This document shows positions 35,371 to 44,362 of a DNA stretch of 64,000 nt, piece after piece. The stretch is taken from positions 18,833 through 82,832 of the forward strand of contig CAKUBM010000010.1 of NCBI GenBank assembly GCA_934643145.1, in the 5' to 3' direction. The stretch comes from an uncultured Collinsella sp. GTDB lineage: Bacteria; Actinomycetota; Coriobacteriia; Coriobacteriales; Coriobacteriaceae. Each line of letters opens with the position of its first letter. Position 1 is the first letter of the stretch. The notes below the pieces were generated by a model. The model did not search any database. It was not told the origin of the DNA and saw only the letters and a list, made by a program, of their open reading frames with translations. A program made the translations under genes and the position numbers.

Positions 35371-38300
35371 TTACGCTCCATTTTCTTTCTCAAGCAGAGA
35401 CCCAAGTTCGGATAACGTAATTACTTGGAAATTTGACTGCCCAAGAACGTTCATGAATAGCTTATTGCTCACAAGGTAAGGGCGTATTCGCAGTTTTCCA
35501 GTGTGGTCGAAGCCCAAATCCGCGGCCACTTCTACGAGATGTTCCTGCAGATATTTTATCCGCCGCTCATATTTAAGCAGCTTCCCATCTTTTCCAAACC
35601 ATCGCTGCTGAAGCTGCATGTAGTCAAAAGCAGATTCTATTTTCTCGAATTCTTTACACTCGATAACCCACACCGTTTCAGTTGCTGGGTCATACGCTAG
35701 GCCATCGTAATCCCCAAGATATTGCGGATGGTCCCCCTTCTTGCAAAGATTAACTCCTCTATAGACATGTTTGTGTAGGAACCCAGCCTTAAGAAAGTAA
35801 TCCTGAACATCTGACTCAAGTGCCTTTTCATAAAGGTGCTTCCAGCTTTCCATAACCTTATTTAACGATGGAAAAGCGAGTTTCGCTGGCAAAAATCTTT
35901 CCGCTAAGCCACGAACCCATCGATCTTTAAGCAGGCCCGCACAAATCGGTGAATACATAAGCTGTCCACCATCATTGATAATGGGCTTCAGCTCAAGTCT
36001 ATTTAAGCGATTTTTTGTATTGCCAAAAGGCAGATAATCGTATGACCTGCCGTCTATCTCTTTCAACTTTTCATTATCAAGCGTGAGGAAATCAAGAGCA
36101 TCACTAATCGTTTCATCGGTATAGTTGTTCAAAAGATCTTGTTTGACGAAATTGACCAAAGACGAGCTTTCAATAGATAGGACATTAGACGAGACGTAAT
36201 CCCCTTCAAAATTCGAAGGGCAGCCGAGCGCAAGACTATTGAGAACATCGAGAAAACAATTGAAAGATACGCCCGTGTCTTCCTCAAAAGCAACTTTAGC
36301 CAATTGGATATATTTCGCATCTTCCGTAGAATTTGACCCAGCGTGACCCTCATCGCGGAGTTGGCGGCTTTTAAGAGCGCGAACTTCCTCAAGAATTCCT
36401 TCATCCTCAATTAAAGTGGCGACGCAGTTTTCAGCAATTTCTACACCCATTCCCTTAGGCTCAAACATTAGCATGTCAGCAACTTCTGATGCCGAGAGAA
36501 GTTGGCCGCCAATAGCTACAAGTTTTGCAACCTCGTCTGAATTAGCGATTCGACTTCCATGAGAAGATAGGGTAAGCAACGTCTCGACTGAAAACCTGGC
36601 AGCCTGAATCTCATACCGTGAATCTTCTCTTAGCTCAAAAATCGTTGCGTAAACCCTCTTCTCTTCTTCATCTTGCAGATTCGAAAAAGAGCCATACCTA
36701 ACCGTGTTGACATAGAAGGTATGAGATGAATTCGCTAGGATGTCGTAGAATTTTTCCAACAAATCCTTTCTATCGAATTGCATTAGCCTATTTTCAAAAG
36801 TCGTGCTTAGCGCTTTCTGGAATTTTCTAATCACATCATTTGCGGCGGATCCAAAATAGCGCCCGGATTTAACGTTTTCATCGTCAATTGCATACGCCAC
36901 TGCTTTTAAGGCAGCGACTTTGGAGGTCTCGGTCAGAGCTGGTTTTTCCACCCCATATCTCCAGATATAGGGAAGAGCAAGGCTTTCCGCATCTACCATC
37001 TTTTGGCCTTGTGCAAGATGCGTTAACTTTTGTGCCAATGAATCCATGGCGTCTGAATAGCTACATCTGACAGGTGAAAGAATACCCCAAGCAAAGCGCA
37101 TTTCAGTGCTTCTGTCTTGAGCTCTTGAAATGGCATTTACGAATGTTTCACTATCAACGCTGTAGAACACCGTGCTGTGTTTCATTTCGGTATAAAACGC
37201 TTTAATACCCAACTGTTCGTCTACCGTGGGCAGAGAATTTGCCGCGGCACCTCCGGGCATAACATAGATAAGCTCGAGATAACCTTTTCCTGAAATCAGC
37301 GATGCAATCTCAGGCTCAGCATCCAATACTAGACACATCAATAAATCCTCAAACAGGGGCAGCACGGAGGCACCCTGCTCAAGAATCATGGGAGGTACAT
37401 CCCTTGCGCTCTCTATAGACGCTCCCAAGTGAATGAAGCACGGTTCGCCATTCATGTCCAGAAGCCGCTTTGTCAATCCAAAGCTCTGGTGGTCACTTTT
37501 GCCTATGATCTCAATAAAGCCACGCTCATTTTTTCTAAAGGTGAATGCATACGGAGAGCCTAAAATCCACTTTCCGCAACGATCAAAGGGGAAATCTTTA
37601 ACACTATTGCGAAAATATTCTGCAAAAAAACCGTCAGTTTCGTTGTAGTCCAGGGCCAATGTTATTCCTGTATCTCGGTCCTCTACGCCATCCAGAATTT
37701 GCCGATTGTTGGCCATCCAAACGATAAAATAATCGCTCGCCGCAACAAAAGGACTCAGCAACGTTGTCGGAGACGTTGCTACAGAATGGAAAAATGAGCA
37801 GATTTCGCTAGCGCTATTGGCAGCCATCAGGATGGCCATGAGATCCGCTGCGCCACAGTCATAGTCGGCAACTTCAGATCTCATCTCAGTCCGGAAGCCT
37901 AAATTCATGTCAACATTATCGTGATATGCAACAACCGTGAACTCGAGAGTGTTCGGCCGGCTGACTACGAGCTTTCTTCGCTGCCCATTGTGTTTGACAT
38001 AATCTAAAATCTCAAGAGCATTCTCTTCCTGGCTAAAGAGAGACCTGAGATTCACCAGCCCGCTATCATTACGGACGCAGGCAGCATTGTAAAAAAGCGC
38101 TAGTCTGTTTTCTCCGTCGATGATTAAAAATGTAGCTGGGCAACTTTCAATAGGCTCGCCGTTTAATTTAAAGAGGGGAAAAGTTAGAACGGAGCTGCCC
38201 CTTTGTTCAACCGAGTCATAATTGAATCGGGCCTGATTCAGTAGGGTGATATCAATGGCATTTCGATACTCATCCGCCTGCTTATCCTTAATAATATGAG

Positions 38301-39030
38301 ATATATAATCTTGGAGAATTGAAGGGCAGAATAAAGGAATCGGCTTACTACCGTTCATTACAAAGCACTTGTTTTCAATATAGTCTGTCGACTTTTGTAT
38401 TGCCGCTATGGTGTTGGCTGAAATGGGACTAATAGGGTTAGCATTCATCCATTTATACGTCTGGTGCCAGTATTCATAAGGCGGAATTTTCATTTCATCG
38501 GGAATCGAGTTTGATCCCTCCCATCCTCCACCTCCCAACGCTTGAGACATGGCGTCGATATAATCAAGCAACTCATTAAACTCTTTAATTTCACGAGGTT
38601 CATCAATAATGGCATCGGCGAAGCAGAGCCTTGGATATTCGAGCGTAGCTCCACAGCCGTGTAACGCCTTCCTCCATTTACCCTTAAAATGAATCAAGGT
38701 TTGTCCCATTATTGGTACGATCTCATCCTCAAATATGGTTGACGTCGGAAGAGTATCCTTAACATGAGTGAAAAATTTTGAGAACTCTTCGTAGTCTGCG
38801 ATTTGATTTGTCCCGAAATCGCTGACAGCGAGTAATGCAGCGTTGAGTGCGTATACATTAGTTTGACAAGATCTGTTCTCATGCCAGGAATTGATACAGA
38901 ATACGGCGCAAGCAACGCTTTCGATATCAAACTGGCTGATGTAAGAAATGATCTTCTCCGCAGCCTCGATGCATCCCGGGTAAGAGAGCGTTTGAATATT
39001 TGTAACCCTACCGTCCATGTTCTCGCTCAT
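35371..39030 (-). CDS. Large protein of unknown family with C-terminal PD-(D/E)xK-like nuclease motif
   Basis: 1219 residues from ATG 39030 (an in-frame TTG lies at 39048). Near residues 1104-1128 the sequence GDYDGLAYDPATETVWVIEC followed by KEF has the D...ExK spacing of restriction-like nucleases. A helical RRIKYLQEHLVEVAADLG follows. The N-terminal ~1000 residues are not recognised and show no ATPase P-loop. Stand-alone and AT-rich in a region of toxin-antitoxin and defence genes, it is a candidate anti-phage or anti-plasmid effector. No partner gene is adjacent on its strand. Confidence 0.7.
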   Translation of the reverse strand: MSENMDGRVTNIQTLSYPGCIEAAEKIISYISQFDIESVACAVFCINSWHENRSCQTNVYALNAALLAVSDFGTNQIADYEEFSKFFTHVKDTLPTSTIFEDEIVPIMGQTLIHFKGKWRKALHGCGATLEYPRLCFADAIIDEPREIKEFNELLDYIDAMSQALGGGGWEGSNSIPDEMKIPPYEYWHQTYKWMNANPISPISANTIAAIQKSTDYIENKCFVMNGSKPIPLFCPSILQDYISHIIKDKQADEYRNAIDITLLNQARFNYDSVEQRGSSVLTFPLFKLNGEPIESCPATFLIIDGENRLALFYNAACVRNDSGLVNLRSLFSQEENALEILDYVKHNGQRRKLVVSRPNTLEFTVVAYHDNVDMNLGFRTEMRSEVADYDCGAADLMAILMAANSASEICSFFHSVATSPTTLLSPFVAASDYFIVWMANNRQILDGVEDRDTGITLALDYNETDGFFAEYFRNSVKDFPFDRCGKWILGSPYAFTFRKNERGFIEIIGKSDHQSFGLTKRLLDMNGEPCFIHLGASIESARDVPPMILEQGASVLPLFEDLLMCLVLDAEPEIASLISGKGYLELIYVMPGGAAANSLPTVDEQLGIKAFYTEMKHSTVFYSVDSETFVNAISRAQDRSTEMRFAWGILSPVRCSYSDAMDSLAQKLTHLAQGQKMVDAESLALPYIWRYGVEKPALTETSKVAALKAVAYAIDDENVKSGRYFGSAANDVIRKFQKALSTTFENRLMQFDRKDLLEKFYDILANSSHTFYVNTVRYGSFSNLQDEEEKRVYATIFELREDSRYEIQAARFSVETLLTLSSHGSRIANSDEVAKLVAIGGQLLSASEVADMLMFEPKGMGVEIAENCVATLIEDEGILEEVRALKSRQLRDEGHAGSNSTEDAKYIQLAKVAFEEDTGVSFNCFLDVLNSLALGCPSNFEGDYVSSNVLSIESSSLVNFVKQDLLNNYTDETISDALDFLTLDNEKLKEIDGRSYDYLPFGNTKNRLNRLELKPIINDGGQLMYSPICAGLLKDRWVRGLAERFLPAKLAFPSLNKVMESWKHLYEKALESDVQDYFLKAGFLHKHVYRGVNLCKKGDHPQYLGDYDGLAYDPATETVWVIECKEFEKIESAFDYMQLQQRWFGKDGKLLKYERRIKYLQEHLVEVAADLGFDHTGKLRIRPYLVSNKLFMNVLGQSNFQVITLSELGSLLEKENGA

Positions 39031-39119
39031 TTTTCTCTCGATTTTCAATGACTACGTCACTTTTATCACGGATTTCATTTAAAGCAACATAGTCTTCTCT
39101 TCATTCAAAAACTGCCTTC

Positions 39120-39443
39120 ATGGATCACATCGCTGGAACGGCAGTTCTTGATGGCGTCGTCATAGAAGTCAAATACTCGAGCCCCGAAACGGCCATCGTG
39201 GCAGGCTCGAAACAAGGTGTCTACTGCTTTTGCCTAAACGGTAACGATAGAGAAGGCCATAAGAGGATACTGAGCTATATGCTGGATAACGGGCTAGTCA
39301 GGAGGACAAAGAGCGGCAAGCTGTATAACATTTCGTTCAAGTTCGACTCTGAGACCTATGCGGGAAAGTACAAGGGGAGCGGCTTCTCCGGAAAGATAAA
39401 GCTCGCGGACTTCGTTGACCTTGAGACGGGAGAGTTTATTTAG
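39120..39443 (+). CDS. Small protein related to the C-terminal domain of the 26738-27319 product
   Basis: 107 codons. GLVRRTKSGKLYNISFKFDS and SGKIKLADF match the GLVRKTKSGKLYNIGFKLDD end of the other protein, and GHKRILSYMLDNG matches its helix before that. It lacks the GKWMFYFND start of the domain and has no ribosome site, so it may be 5'-truncated. The domain is unknown to me. The two copies lie at the two sides of the island's defence-like genes. Confidence 0.5.
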   Translation: MDHIAGTAVLDGVVIEVKYSSPETAIVAGSKQGVYCFCLNGNDREGHKRILSYMLDNGLVRRTKSGKLYNISFKFDSETYAGKYKGSGFSGKIKLADFVDLETGEFI

Positions 39444-39672
39444 GACAGCGGGCGGATTGATGAACTCTGCTTATGCTCAAAGTTCATCACTAACCGCATG
39501 ATCAACGCACAACGACGGTTTTCCATGTCAAAAAGACAGTGAAGCGTGAGATAGCTCAACTCTCAACAAAACAAATATTCAGCAGTTCAGGTCTTATGGG
39601 GATAATTCAATTCGCATCACGCTGCATCTAATCTGTTCTTTATACTCGGATATAAACACTAAGGAGGTAGTC

Positions 39673-39951
39673 ATGTTTTGGAGCTATGTTCAGCTTGATG
39701 ATGGCACCCAGTTTGCTTACTCAGAGACAAGAGAAGACGGAACCGTTCGCGTAGCCGTTGAACGGCCGGTTGACTTTGACTTTGACCATGCGGAATGCTT
39801 CTTGCCTGCGGTCAAATGGTTCAACGTCGAAGGATTTACTGCTGATGACCTCAATTTCTTGACAGAATTTGTTAGATCAAACGCCCCGTTTATCTTCGAG
39901 CTCGCCAAACGCAAAAAAGCCGAACCGGCGGTTTCGGCGCTGGCCCCCTGA
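39673..39951 (+). CDS. Hypothetical small protein
   Basis: 92 residues. A near-perfect ribosome site, AAGGAGG, lies 6 bp before the ATG. TATACT and TATAAA hexamers lie shortly upstream. The sequence starts with WSYVQLDDGTQFAYSETRED and has a beta-rich first half and a helical second half (LNFLTEFVRSNAPFIFELAK). The family is not recognised. It is followed by an MNT gene after 29 bp and might share its transcript. Confidence 0.65.
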   Translation: MFWSYVQLDDGTQFAYSETREDGTVRVAVERPVDFDFDHAECFLPAVKWFNVEGFTADDLNFLTEFVRSNAPFIFELAKRKKAEPAVSALAP

Positions 39952-39980
39952 CGTTCTACTGTTAATCGCCCAATTGAGAC

Positions 39981-40292
39981 ATGATTTCACTTGATTACAT
40001 ATCATCTGCGGTATCCCGCGTGCTGGCTCAATACGACGTCAGCGAAGCATATTTATTTGGTTCGTTTGCCCGAGGCGAGCAAACGCCCGATAGCGATATT
40101 GACTTGCGCCTAGTCTGTGGCAACACCATGACATTCGGCACGCTTTACGAACTCTCCCATGAGCTTGAGAGGGAACTTGGGCGAAAGGTTGATATCATCA
40201 CCAACCCACCAGAGCACATGCGCACGGCATTCCGCAAAAGCATCGAGCAAGATGAGGTGCGCATCTATGAAGCTACATGTGCGGGACGATGA
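39981..40292 (+). CDS. MNT-type minimal nucleotidyltransferase (MntA-like)
   Basis: 103 residues, Pol-beta fold. The motif LFGSFARGEQTPDSDIDLRL has the G-S...D-x-D arrangement. MntA proteins neutralise HepT toxins by adding nucleotides to a HEPN tyrosine. The next gene overlaps it by 26 bp but does not look like HepT (no R-x4-H-x-Y), so the normal partner is missing or replaced. Confidence 0.82.
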   Translation: MISLDYISSAVSRVLAQYDVSEAYLFGSFARGEQTPDSDIDLRLVCGNTMTFGTLYELSHELERELGRKVDIITNPPEHMRTAFRKSIEQDEVRIYEATCAGR

Positions 40293-40629
40293 GTTTGCGA
40301 ATACCATCCTGCTACCTGATCCTCACGATGTACTCGACGTTGAGAGCCTAGAGGCCATCCGCGATGGGGATGCGTTAATAGCCACGGGAAAGCCCAGCCG
40401 GTCTAACGTAAAAATAGCTCGCCACCCAATCGGGGGTTTACTTCGCGTTATACAGCTCTACGAGCAGGTCCGACTCGACCTACGCCGTGCCTCGGTCTCT
40501 TCGGCATTGGCGCTCGAAAAGACCCTAAACTGCGCCATCGAAGACCCTGTCAGGCAACCGGTTCCTCTGGAGTACGATTCGAAACCCTGTTCATCCGAAA
40601 CAATCAATAGTAAGAATATTGCTGTTTAA
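40267..40629 (+). CDS. Hypothetical protein overlapping the MNT gene
   Basis: 120 codons from ATG 40267, with GAGG about 8 bp upstream. Residues 15-45 (DVLDVESLEAIRDGDALIAT) faintly resemble the C-terminal end of DinJ/RelB antitoxins. The rest is not recognised. Overlap with the MNT gene in another frame suggests translational coupling, which is usual for two-gene toxin-antitoxin units. It could also be a decayed fragment. Confidence 0.45.
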   Translation: MKLHVRDDEFANTILLPDPHDVLDVESLEAIRDGDALIATGKPSRSNVKIARHPIGGLLRVIQLYEQVRLDLRRASVSSALALEKTLNCAIEDPVRQPVPLEYDSKPCSSETINSKNIAV

Positions 40630-40635
40630 CTTTCC

Positions 40636-40673
40636 TTTACGTACGTATTTAAATGAAACTATAATACGTATTA
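40636..40673 (+). promoter_or_regulatory. Promoter and palindromic operator of the Phd/RelE pair
   Basis: TATAAT at 40660-40665 overlaps the perfect palindrome TAATACGTATTA (40662-40673). A TTTACG-like -35 lies 18 bp upstream. Phd-type antitoxins repress their own promoter at such palindromes. Confidence 0.65.
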
Positions 40674-40698
40674 GAGACAGATTTTAAAGGAGGTTGCT

Positions 40699-41067
40699 AT
40701 GGTTGCCGTGATAGACAAGAAACTCGTTTTCGGACGCGAACAGGTGCTAACTTCGACGCAGGCAAGCAAAAATTTTGGCGAAGCGAGGCGTCGCGCTCGA
40801 AGAGAGCCGCAATTTGTCTCAGACAGGAACGATGGCATCGATACTGTTATCGTTGGCTTCGACGAGTTCGAAGCGATGGCTGTCGAACTCGAACAGCTCC
40901 GAGAGGAGCGCCTGCACGCTATAGCCGCTGCAAGGCTCGCGCAGGGCGACGCTGATTCGAATCGCAAGGGCATTCCGTTCTCCGATACCGTGGGACGTGA
41001 GAGGTTCGAGGCCATGCTAGAAGCCGAGGCGACCGATCTCATTTCCGACGAGGAGCTGTTCGAGTGA
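40699..41067 (+). CDS. Phd/YefM-family antitoxin
   Basis: 122 residues. The N-terminal DNA-binding region reads VLTSTQASKNFGEARRRARR, then IDTVIVGFDEFEAMAVELEQ. The extended C-terminus is acidic, as expected for the toxin-wrapping tail. AAAGGAGG precedes the ATG. The stop overlaps the start of the RelE-like gene. It would bind the toxin and repress the palindromic promoter just upstream. Confidence 0.82.
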   Translation: MVAVIDKKLVFGREQVLTSTQASKNFGEARRRARREPQFVSDRNDGIDTVIVGFDEFEAMAVELEQLREERLHAIAAARLAQGDADSNRKGIPFSDTVGRERFEAMLEAEATDLISDEELFE

Positions 41068-41378
41068 GCGTGGCTAGGTTTAAGGTTGAGTTTTACGACA
41101 AGACTGCCGAGAAAGAGTATCTGTCACTCGATGGCTCGGTTCGCGCTATGGTGGACAAAGGTATTGCGCGTCTTGCACTTCGGGCCGATGAAATCGGCAA
41201 GCCGCTTTCGGGTCTTCTTGCAGGTTGTAGGGAACTTAAGTTTCGTACTGATGGCATTCGCGTAATTTATCGCATCCGCGATGGGCACGTCGAAGTGGTC
41301 CAGATTATCGCGATAGGCGCAAGGGATAAGGGTAGGGTTTTCGATCTGGCAGCCAGACGCATGGATAGCGATGGTTGA
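41064..41378 (+). CDS. RelE/ParE-family toxin
   Basis: 104 residues. The compact RelE fold shows PLSGLLAGCRELKFRTDGIR followed by VIYRIRDGHVEVVQIIAIGA, then RDKGRVFDLAARR. RelE-type toxins cut mRNA at the ribosome. The GTG start overlaps the antitoxin stop (GTGA), so the pair is one operon. Confidence 0.82.
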   Translation: MSVARFKVEFYDKTAEKEYLSLDGSVRAMVDKGIARLALRADEIGKPLSGLLAGCRELKFRTDGIRVIYRIRDGHVEVVQIIAIGARDKGRVFDLAARRMDSDG

Positions 41379-41461
41379 TTGTCTAAAGATGAACCTAATT
41401 TGCTCGCATGGTCGAAATGCTCGGATTGAACGCTCGGACTTAGCCAGTGGAAGGGCGGCAA

Positions 41462-41683
41462 ATGAAAACGTTGAATGCGACGAAATGCCCTGATTGTTGT
41501 CGTAGCGACAATTCTGAAGGCGTAGTTTTTGACGCCTGCACAACAGATGCAGCTGACTCCGTCGTGCCCGAAGCACTCTGTACCTCACTCGATAATCTGG
41601 ACGGCATCACTTTGTTCGACTCTGCCGTCCACTCGACCATCGCCACCATGCCCAACGCGCTCAGACTCCTGGAGAACTCATGA
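41462..41683 (+). CDS. Small protein preceding a Fic toxin (candidate antitoxin)
   Basis: 73 residues from ATG 41462, with GGAAGGGCGG just upstream. Several cysteines lie near the N-terminus (CPDCC), and the rest is acidic. It contains no recognised antitoxin fold. Its stop overlaps the Fic start as ATGATGA-type coupling, the usual position for an antitoxin. Confidence 0.55.
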   Translation: MKTLNATKCPDCCRSDNSEGVVFDACTTDAADSVVPEALCTSLDNLDGITLFDSAVHSTIATMPNALRLLENS

Positions 41684-42183
41684 TGGCGACCGTTGGAGGG
41701 AAAGCGCTTCCCGTTGCGCCGCTTGTGCTAGATGATACCGGGTCACTCGAGGGCCTGACCGATGCCGTGATGCGCCTGCATGGCATGCTGCTGACAACTG
41801 GAAGGGTCTATACGACCGATGCCTCGGGTAATCGATCCGAACTTGAGCGCGGGCGCGTCGAGTCGGTGCTCTCTGGCGCGTTTTGCACGATCTTTGGACA
41901 GCCTCCGACCGATCGATTTACAGACATTTTTGACCAGGTCACCTACGTGGCCGAGCACATGGCCAAGGACCACATCTTCGAGGACGGCAACAAGCGCACG
42001 AGCATTGTTTTCGCGTTGGCCGTCCTAAGGCTTGCCCATGCCCCGGTCGCGCTTTCCGATAGCCCCGAGCCCAAAGACAACCAGTACTACGCTTGGATCC
42101 AGGACCAGGTTTCCGGAAACCGCACGCGCGAAGAGCTTGCCGATGAGCTTAGGCGCAATTGCACAATCCATTGCCAAAAATAG
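41683..42183 (+). CDS. Fic/Doc-family toxin
   Basis: 166 residues. The catalytic signature HIFEDGNKRTSIVFALAVLR (H-x-F-x-D-G-N-K-R) is complete. Doc-type members phosphorylate EF-Tu, and other Fic proteins add AMP; the short length fits Doc. The start (ATG 41680 or 41683) overlaps the upstream small gene. No inhibitory S/T-x3-E-G/N motif is obvious within the protein, so control probably depends on the upstream partner. Confidence 0.83.
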   Translation: MATVGGKALPVAPLVLDDTGSLEGLTDAVMRLHGMLLTTGRVYTTDASGNRSELERGRVESVLSGAFCTIFGQPPTDRFTDIFDQVTYVAEHMAKDHIFEDGNKRTSIVFALAVLRLAHAPVALSDSPEPKDNQYYAWIQDQVSGNRTREELADELRRNCTIHCQK

Positions 42184-42229
42184 CACCTATGCAACTTCGT
42201 ATTATTGTTTGACGCGTCTTTTAGTTAAT

Positions 42230-42262
42230 AAAAAAGGTCAAAGGCTTTGACCTTTGACCTTT
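42230..42262 (-). terminator. Intrinsic terminator of tRNA-Val
   Basis: On the minus strand AAAGGTCAAAGG pairs with CCTTTGACCTTT, then T residues follow. It lies 10 bp past the tRNA end. The symmetric arms may also end transcription of the Fic gene from the other side. Confidence 0.75.
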
Positions 42263-42271
42263 TGATTTAGA

Positions 42272-42346
42272 TGGTGGGCGATACAAGATTCGAACTTGTG
42301 ACCCCATCCGTGTGAAGGATATGCTCTACCCCTGAGCCAATCGCCC
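42272..42346 (-). tRNA. tRNA-Val (anticodon CAC)
   Basis: A 75-nt cloverleaf. The acceptor stem is GGGCGAT/ATCGCCC, the anticodon loop TTCACAC gives CAC (codon GUG), the T loop is GTTCGAATC, and 3' CCA is encoded. Confidence 0.96.
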
Positions 42347-42743
42347 GTCGCCTTTCGGCAAAAGAGATACTAACATAGCCTCACGTGGTTTTCCAAGAAC
42401 TTTTTCTCCTCGTTTTTAAAATCGCGGTCATTTGCGATCTTTCGCGAGCGACGTCTAGCCTTTTAGTGCTCATCCAATTTGCTGACGCCATCGCAAGTCT
42501 CACATTAATAACTTGCGCTCATTCGTTGAATTATTCACGCATTTCGCAAGCAATTGTGGAGGCAGGGACCAATAGCCCAAAGCGCCCACAAGCGGTTTCT
42601 CGCTGAAAGCCTGCCTTTCAACAAAACTCATCACGTTTTTGGTCAGTATTTGGTCAGCTTCCGGTACTTACCCGCATGACGCTGTCGTAGATAATCGGCC
42701 TCGCAATACGCACTGATACCAGCCAAAGCCAGGGGAGGCCCAT
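42347..42743. other. Stretch without supported genes beside tRNA-Val
   Basis: 397 bp with no credible gene. It contains a short direct repeat TTTGGTCAG twice near 42640-42658. Position next to a tRNA at the edge of an island would suit an old integration junction, but no integrase or second att copy is visible. Confidence 0.35.
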
Positions 42744-43898
42744 ATGGATGAGATCGTCTGCGCAAACTCCGCATTCCGCTACTGGCGCTGCCCGCCCCAG
42801 GTGCGCGACCTATACCCACGCCTACCAAGCTCCGAAGACGGTTGGCGAGCCCTATCCCAAGCCCCCTTCGTAACCGACGTCCTCAAGACGCCAGTTATTA
42901 CTGCCGCATCTACCCGAAGCAATTTACATTCGAGCACACGACGCACCATACGATGGGCAGAGGCGTACAAAGATAATGTGTCCTTTGACACCGATATGGG
43001 CTTTAGCGTCACGAGCCCCCTCAACACGCTATTCACTATGACGCGCAGTGTTTCTCAGAGCGATCTAGTTCTTGCCATGTATGAATTCTGTGGCTGGTTC
43101 TCGGTTTTCAAGCCATCGACTGCTGTTGATTTGGCTCTTGAGCAGGCAGATGCAAACGAACCATGCTCCAGCACTGATAAGTTATTCGAACTCGACGAGA
43201 CCCAAGAAGAGGCGCCATGGAAACGTGTCTATACCCGGATGAACCGGAATGAAGCCGAGGGCGATGAGGACGAGCAGGCAAATAACAAATTCGAACATAG
43301 CGATAAGGGGAAAGGAACATCTCTATGGATGAGAAAGCCTCTAATTGAGATTGGGGAGCTACGACGATTCGCAACAAAAGTAAAAGGCGAAATGTGGGGA
43401 AGGCAATTCTATGACGCTGCGCAGCAGGTTATCGGCATCGCAGCGTCCCCATTAGAAGTTGCGGGAATCATGCTGTTGAGTCAGCCTAGACGGTTCGGGG
43501 GAGCGGGGTTTGAGAATGTATACGTCAACGATTTAACGCCGCTGTCGGTTTCTGCGCAACAAATAGCAGGCCAAAAAGTATGTTACGGCGACATTGTCAT
43601 CGTAAACCCGGTCCTTATGAAGGCAGTGATCATCGAGATTCAAGGTGAAGTCATTCATGGCTCGGGCGCGGTGCTCGATCATGACGCCACCCGAATGACA
43701 GCTTTGCAAAGCATGGGATACGACGTATTACTGGTAACCCACGATATGCTTAACGATCACGATCAGCTAGATACCATTATTCGAAGCGTGTGCAACCGCC
43801 TTGGGCTGCAATACAAACCGAAGACCGGCGCGATGCGATCCGCGGAAACCAAGCTTCGAGCCAACGCTCTTTGCAATTGGCTCGAAATAGGCATTTAG
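42744..43898 (+). CDS. Hypothetical protein with endonuclease-like C-terminal region
   Basis: 384 residues; CAGGGGAGG lies upstream of the ATG. The C-terminal ~120 residues contain VLMKAVIIEIQGEVIHGSG and DHDATRMTALQSMGYDVLLV. This recalls the DUF559/Vsr-like arrangement in which a strand-borne acidic pair is followed by a helix and GYDVL. The match is loose and the usual E-x-D/K pair is altered (EIQ), so it may be inactive or a structural relative. The middle is acidic and of low complexity. Confidence 0.55.
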   Translation: MDEIVCANSAFRYWRCPPQVRDLYPRLPSSEDGWRALSQAPFVTDVLKTPVITAASTRSNLHSSTRRTIRWAEAYKDNVSFDTDMGFSVTSPLNTLFTMTRSVSQSDLVLAMYEFCGWFSVFKPSTAVDLALEQADANEPCSSTDKLFELDETQEEAPWKRVYTRMNRNEAEGDEDEQANNKFEHSDKGKGTSLWMRKPLIEIGELRRFATKVKGEMWGRQFYDAAQQVIGIAASPLEVAGIMLLSQPRRFGGAGFENVYVNDLTPLSVSAQQIAGQKVCYGDIVIVNPVLMKAVIIEIQGEVIHGSGAVLDHDATRMTALQSMGYDVLLVTHDMLNDHDQLDTIIRSVCNRLGLQYKPKTGAMRSAETKLRANALCNWLEIGI

Positions 43899-43963
43899 TC
43901 TGTCGATAAGTGTCGTCTTGGACCTCAAAAGATGTTAGTAAATTAGTCCCTCTTCAAAACTAT

Positions 43964-44098
43964 GCCAGTTTACTACGATGAATCGGCAATCCCCGAGCAT
44001 GCCTCATTTTCCGTTTGCAAAACCGCAGGTAGGGCGCTTGCGACATTGGCGGAAACGGCGGCATGGTCGGCCATCCCGGAATCATCGTAGTAAACCGG
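43964..44098. repeat. 135-bp element with 18-bp terminal inverted repeats
   Basis: GCCAGTTTACTACGATGA (43964-43981) and TCATCGTAGTAAACCGGC (44081-44098) are inverted copies with one mismatch. A diverged version lies in repeat B (~44959-45094), where the left end has four changes. This resembles a small non-autonomous or REP-like element. Confidence 0.65.
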
Positions 44099-44321
44099 CC
44101 TGCTTTTGGCGCGACGGGGCAGGGGAGGCTCTAGACCGGTCCCGATAATGGGGCCGTCAGCGCGCGGGAGGCCCGATGCCGGGTGGCTGGGCTCCCGCGC
44201 GAGCTCAAACGGGCGGCGCGCGGGTCCGGAGAGGGCGGGCGGGCCGGGGAGCACGATTGGCCCCGCGCGCGGCGCGGGGGCGGCGGCGTCACCGCCGCCG
44301 GAAGTTTTTCCAAAATTGTCC

Positions 44322-44350
44322 TTGCATCGGCGGGGGAGTTCCCGTATAGT
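44322..44350 (+). promoter_or_regulatory. Promoter of tRNA-Ala copy 2
   Basis: TTGCAT (44322-44327) and TATAGT (44345-44350) with a 17-bp spacer, 12 bp before the tRNA. Confidence 0.8.
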
Positions 44351-44362
44351 ACTTTTTCGCAC

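Noticed and set aside
42347-42743. Integration site (att) at tRNA-Val
   Set aside because: Only a 9-bp direct repeat is seen, with no duplicated tRNA end and no integrase next to it; evidence is too thin.
44100-44340. Protein coded in the GC-rich part of the 530-bp repeats
   Set aside because: Open frames exist in several phases but have no ribosome site and differ between the two repeat copies by changes not respecting codons.
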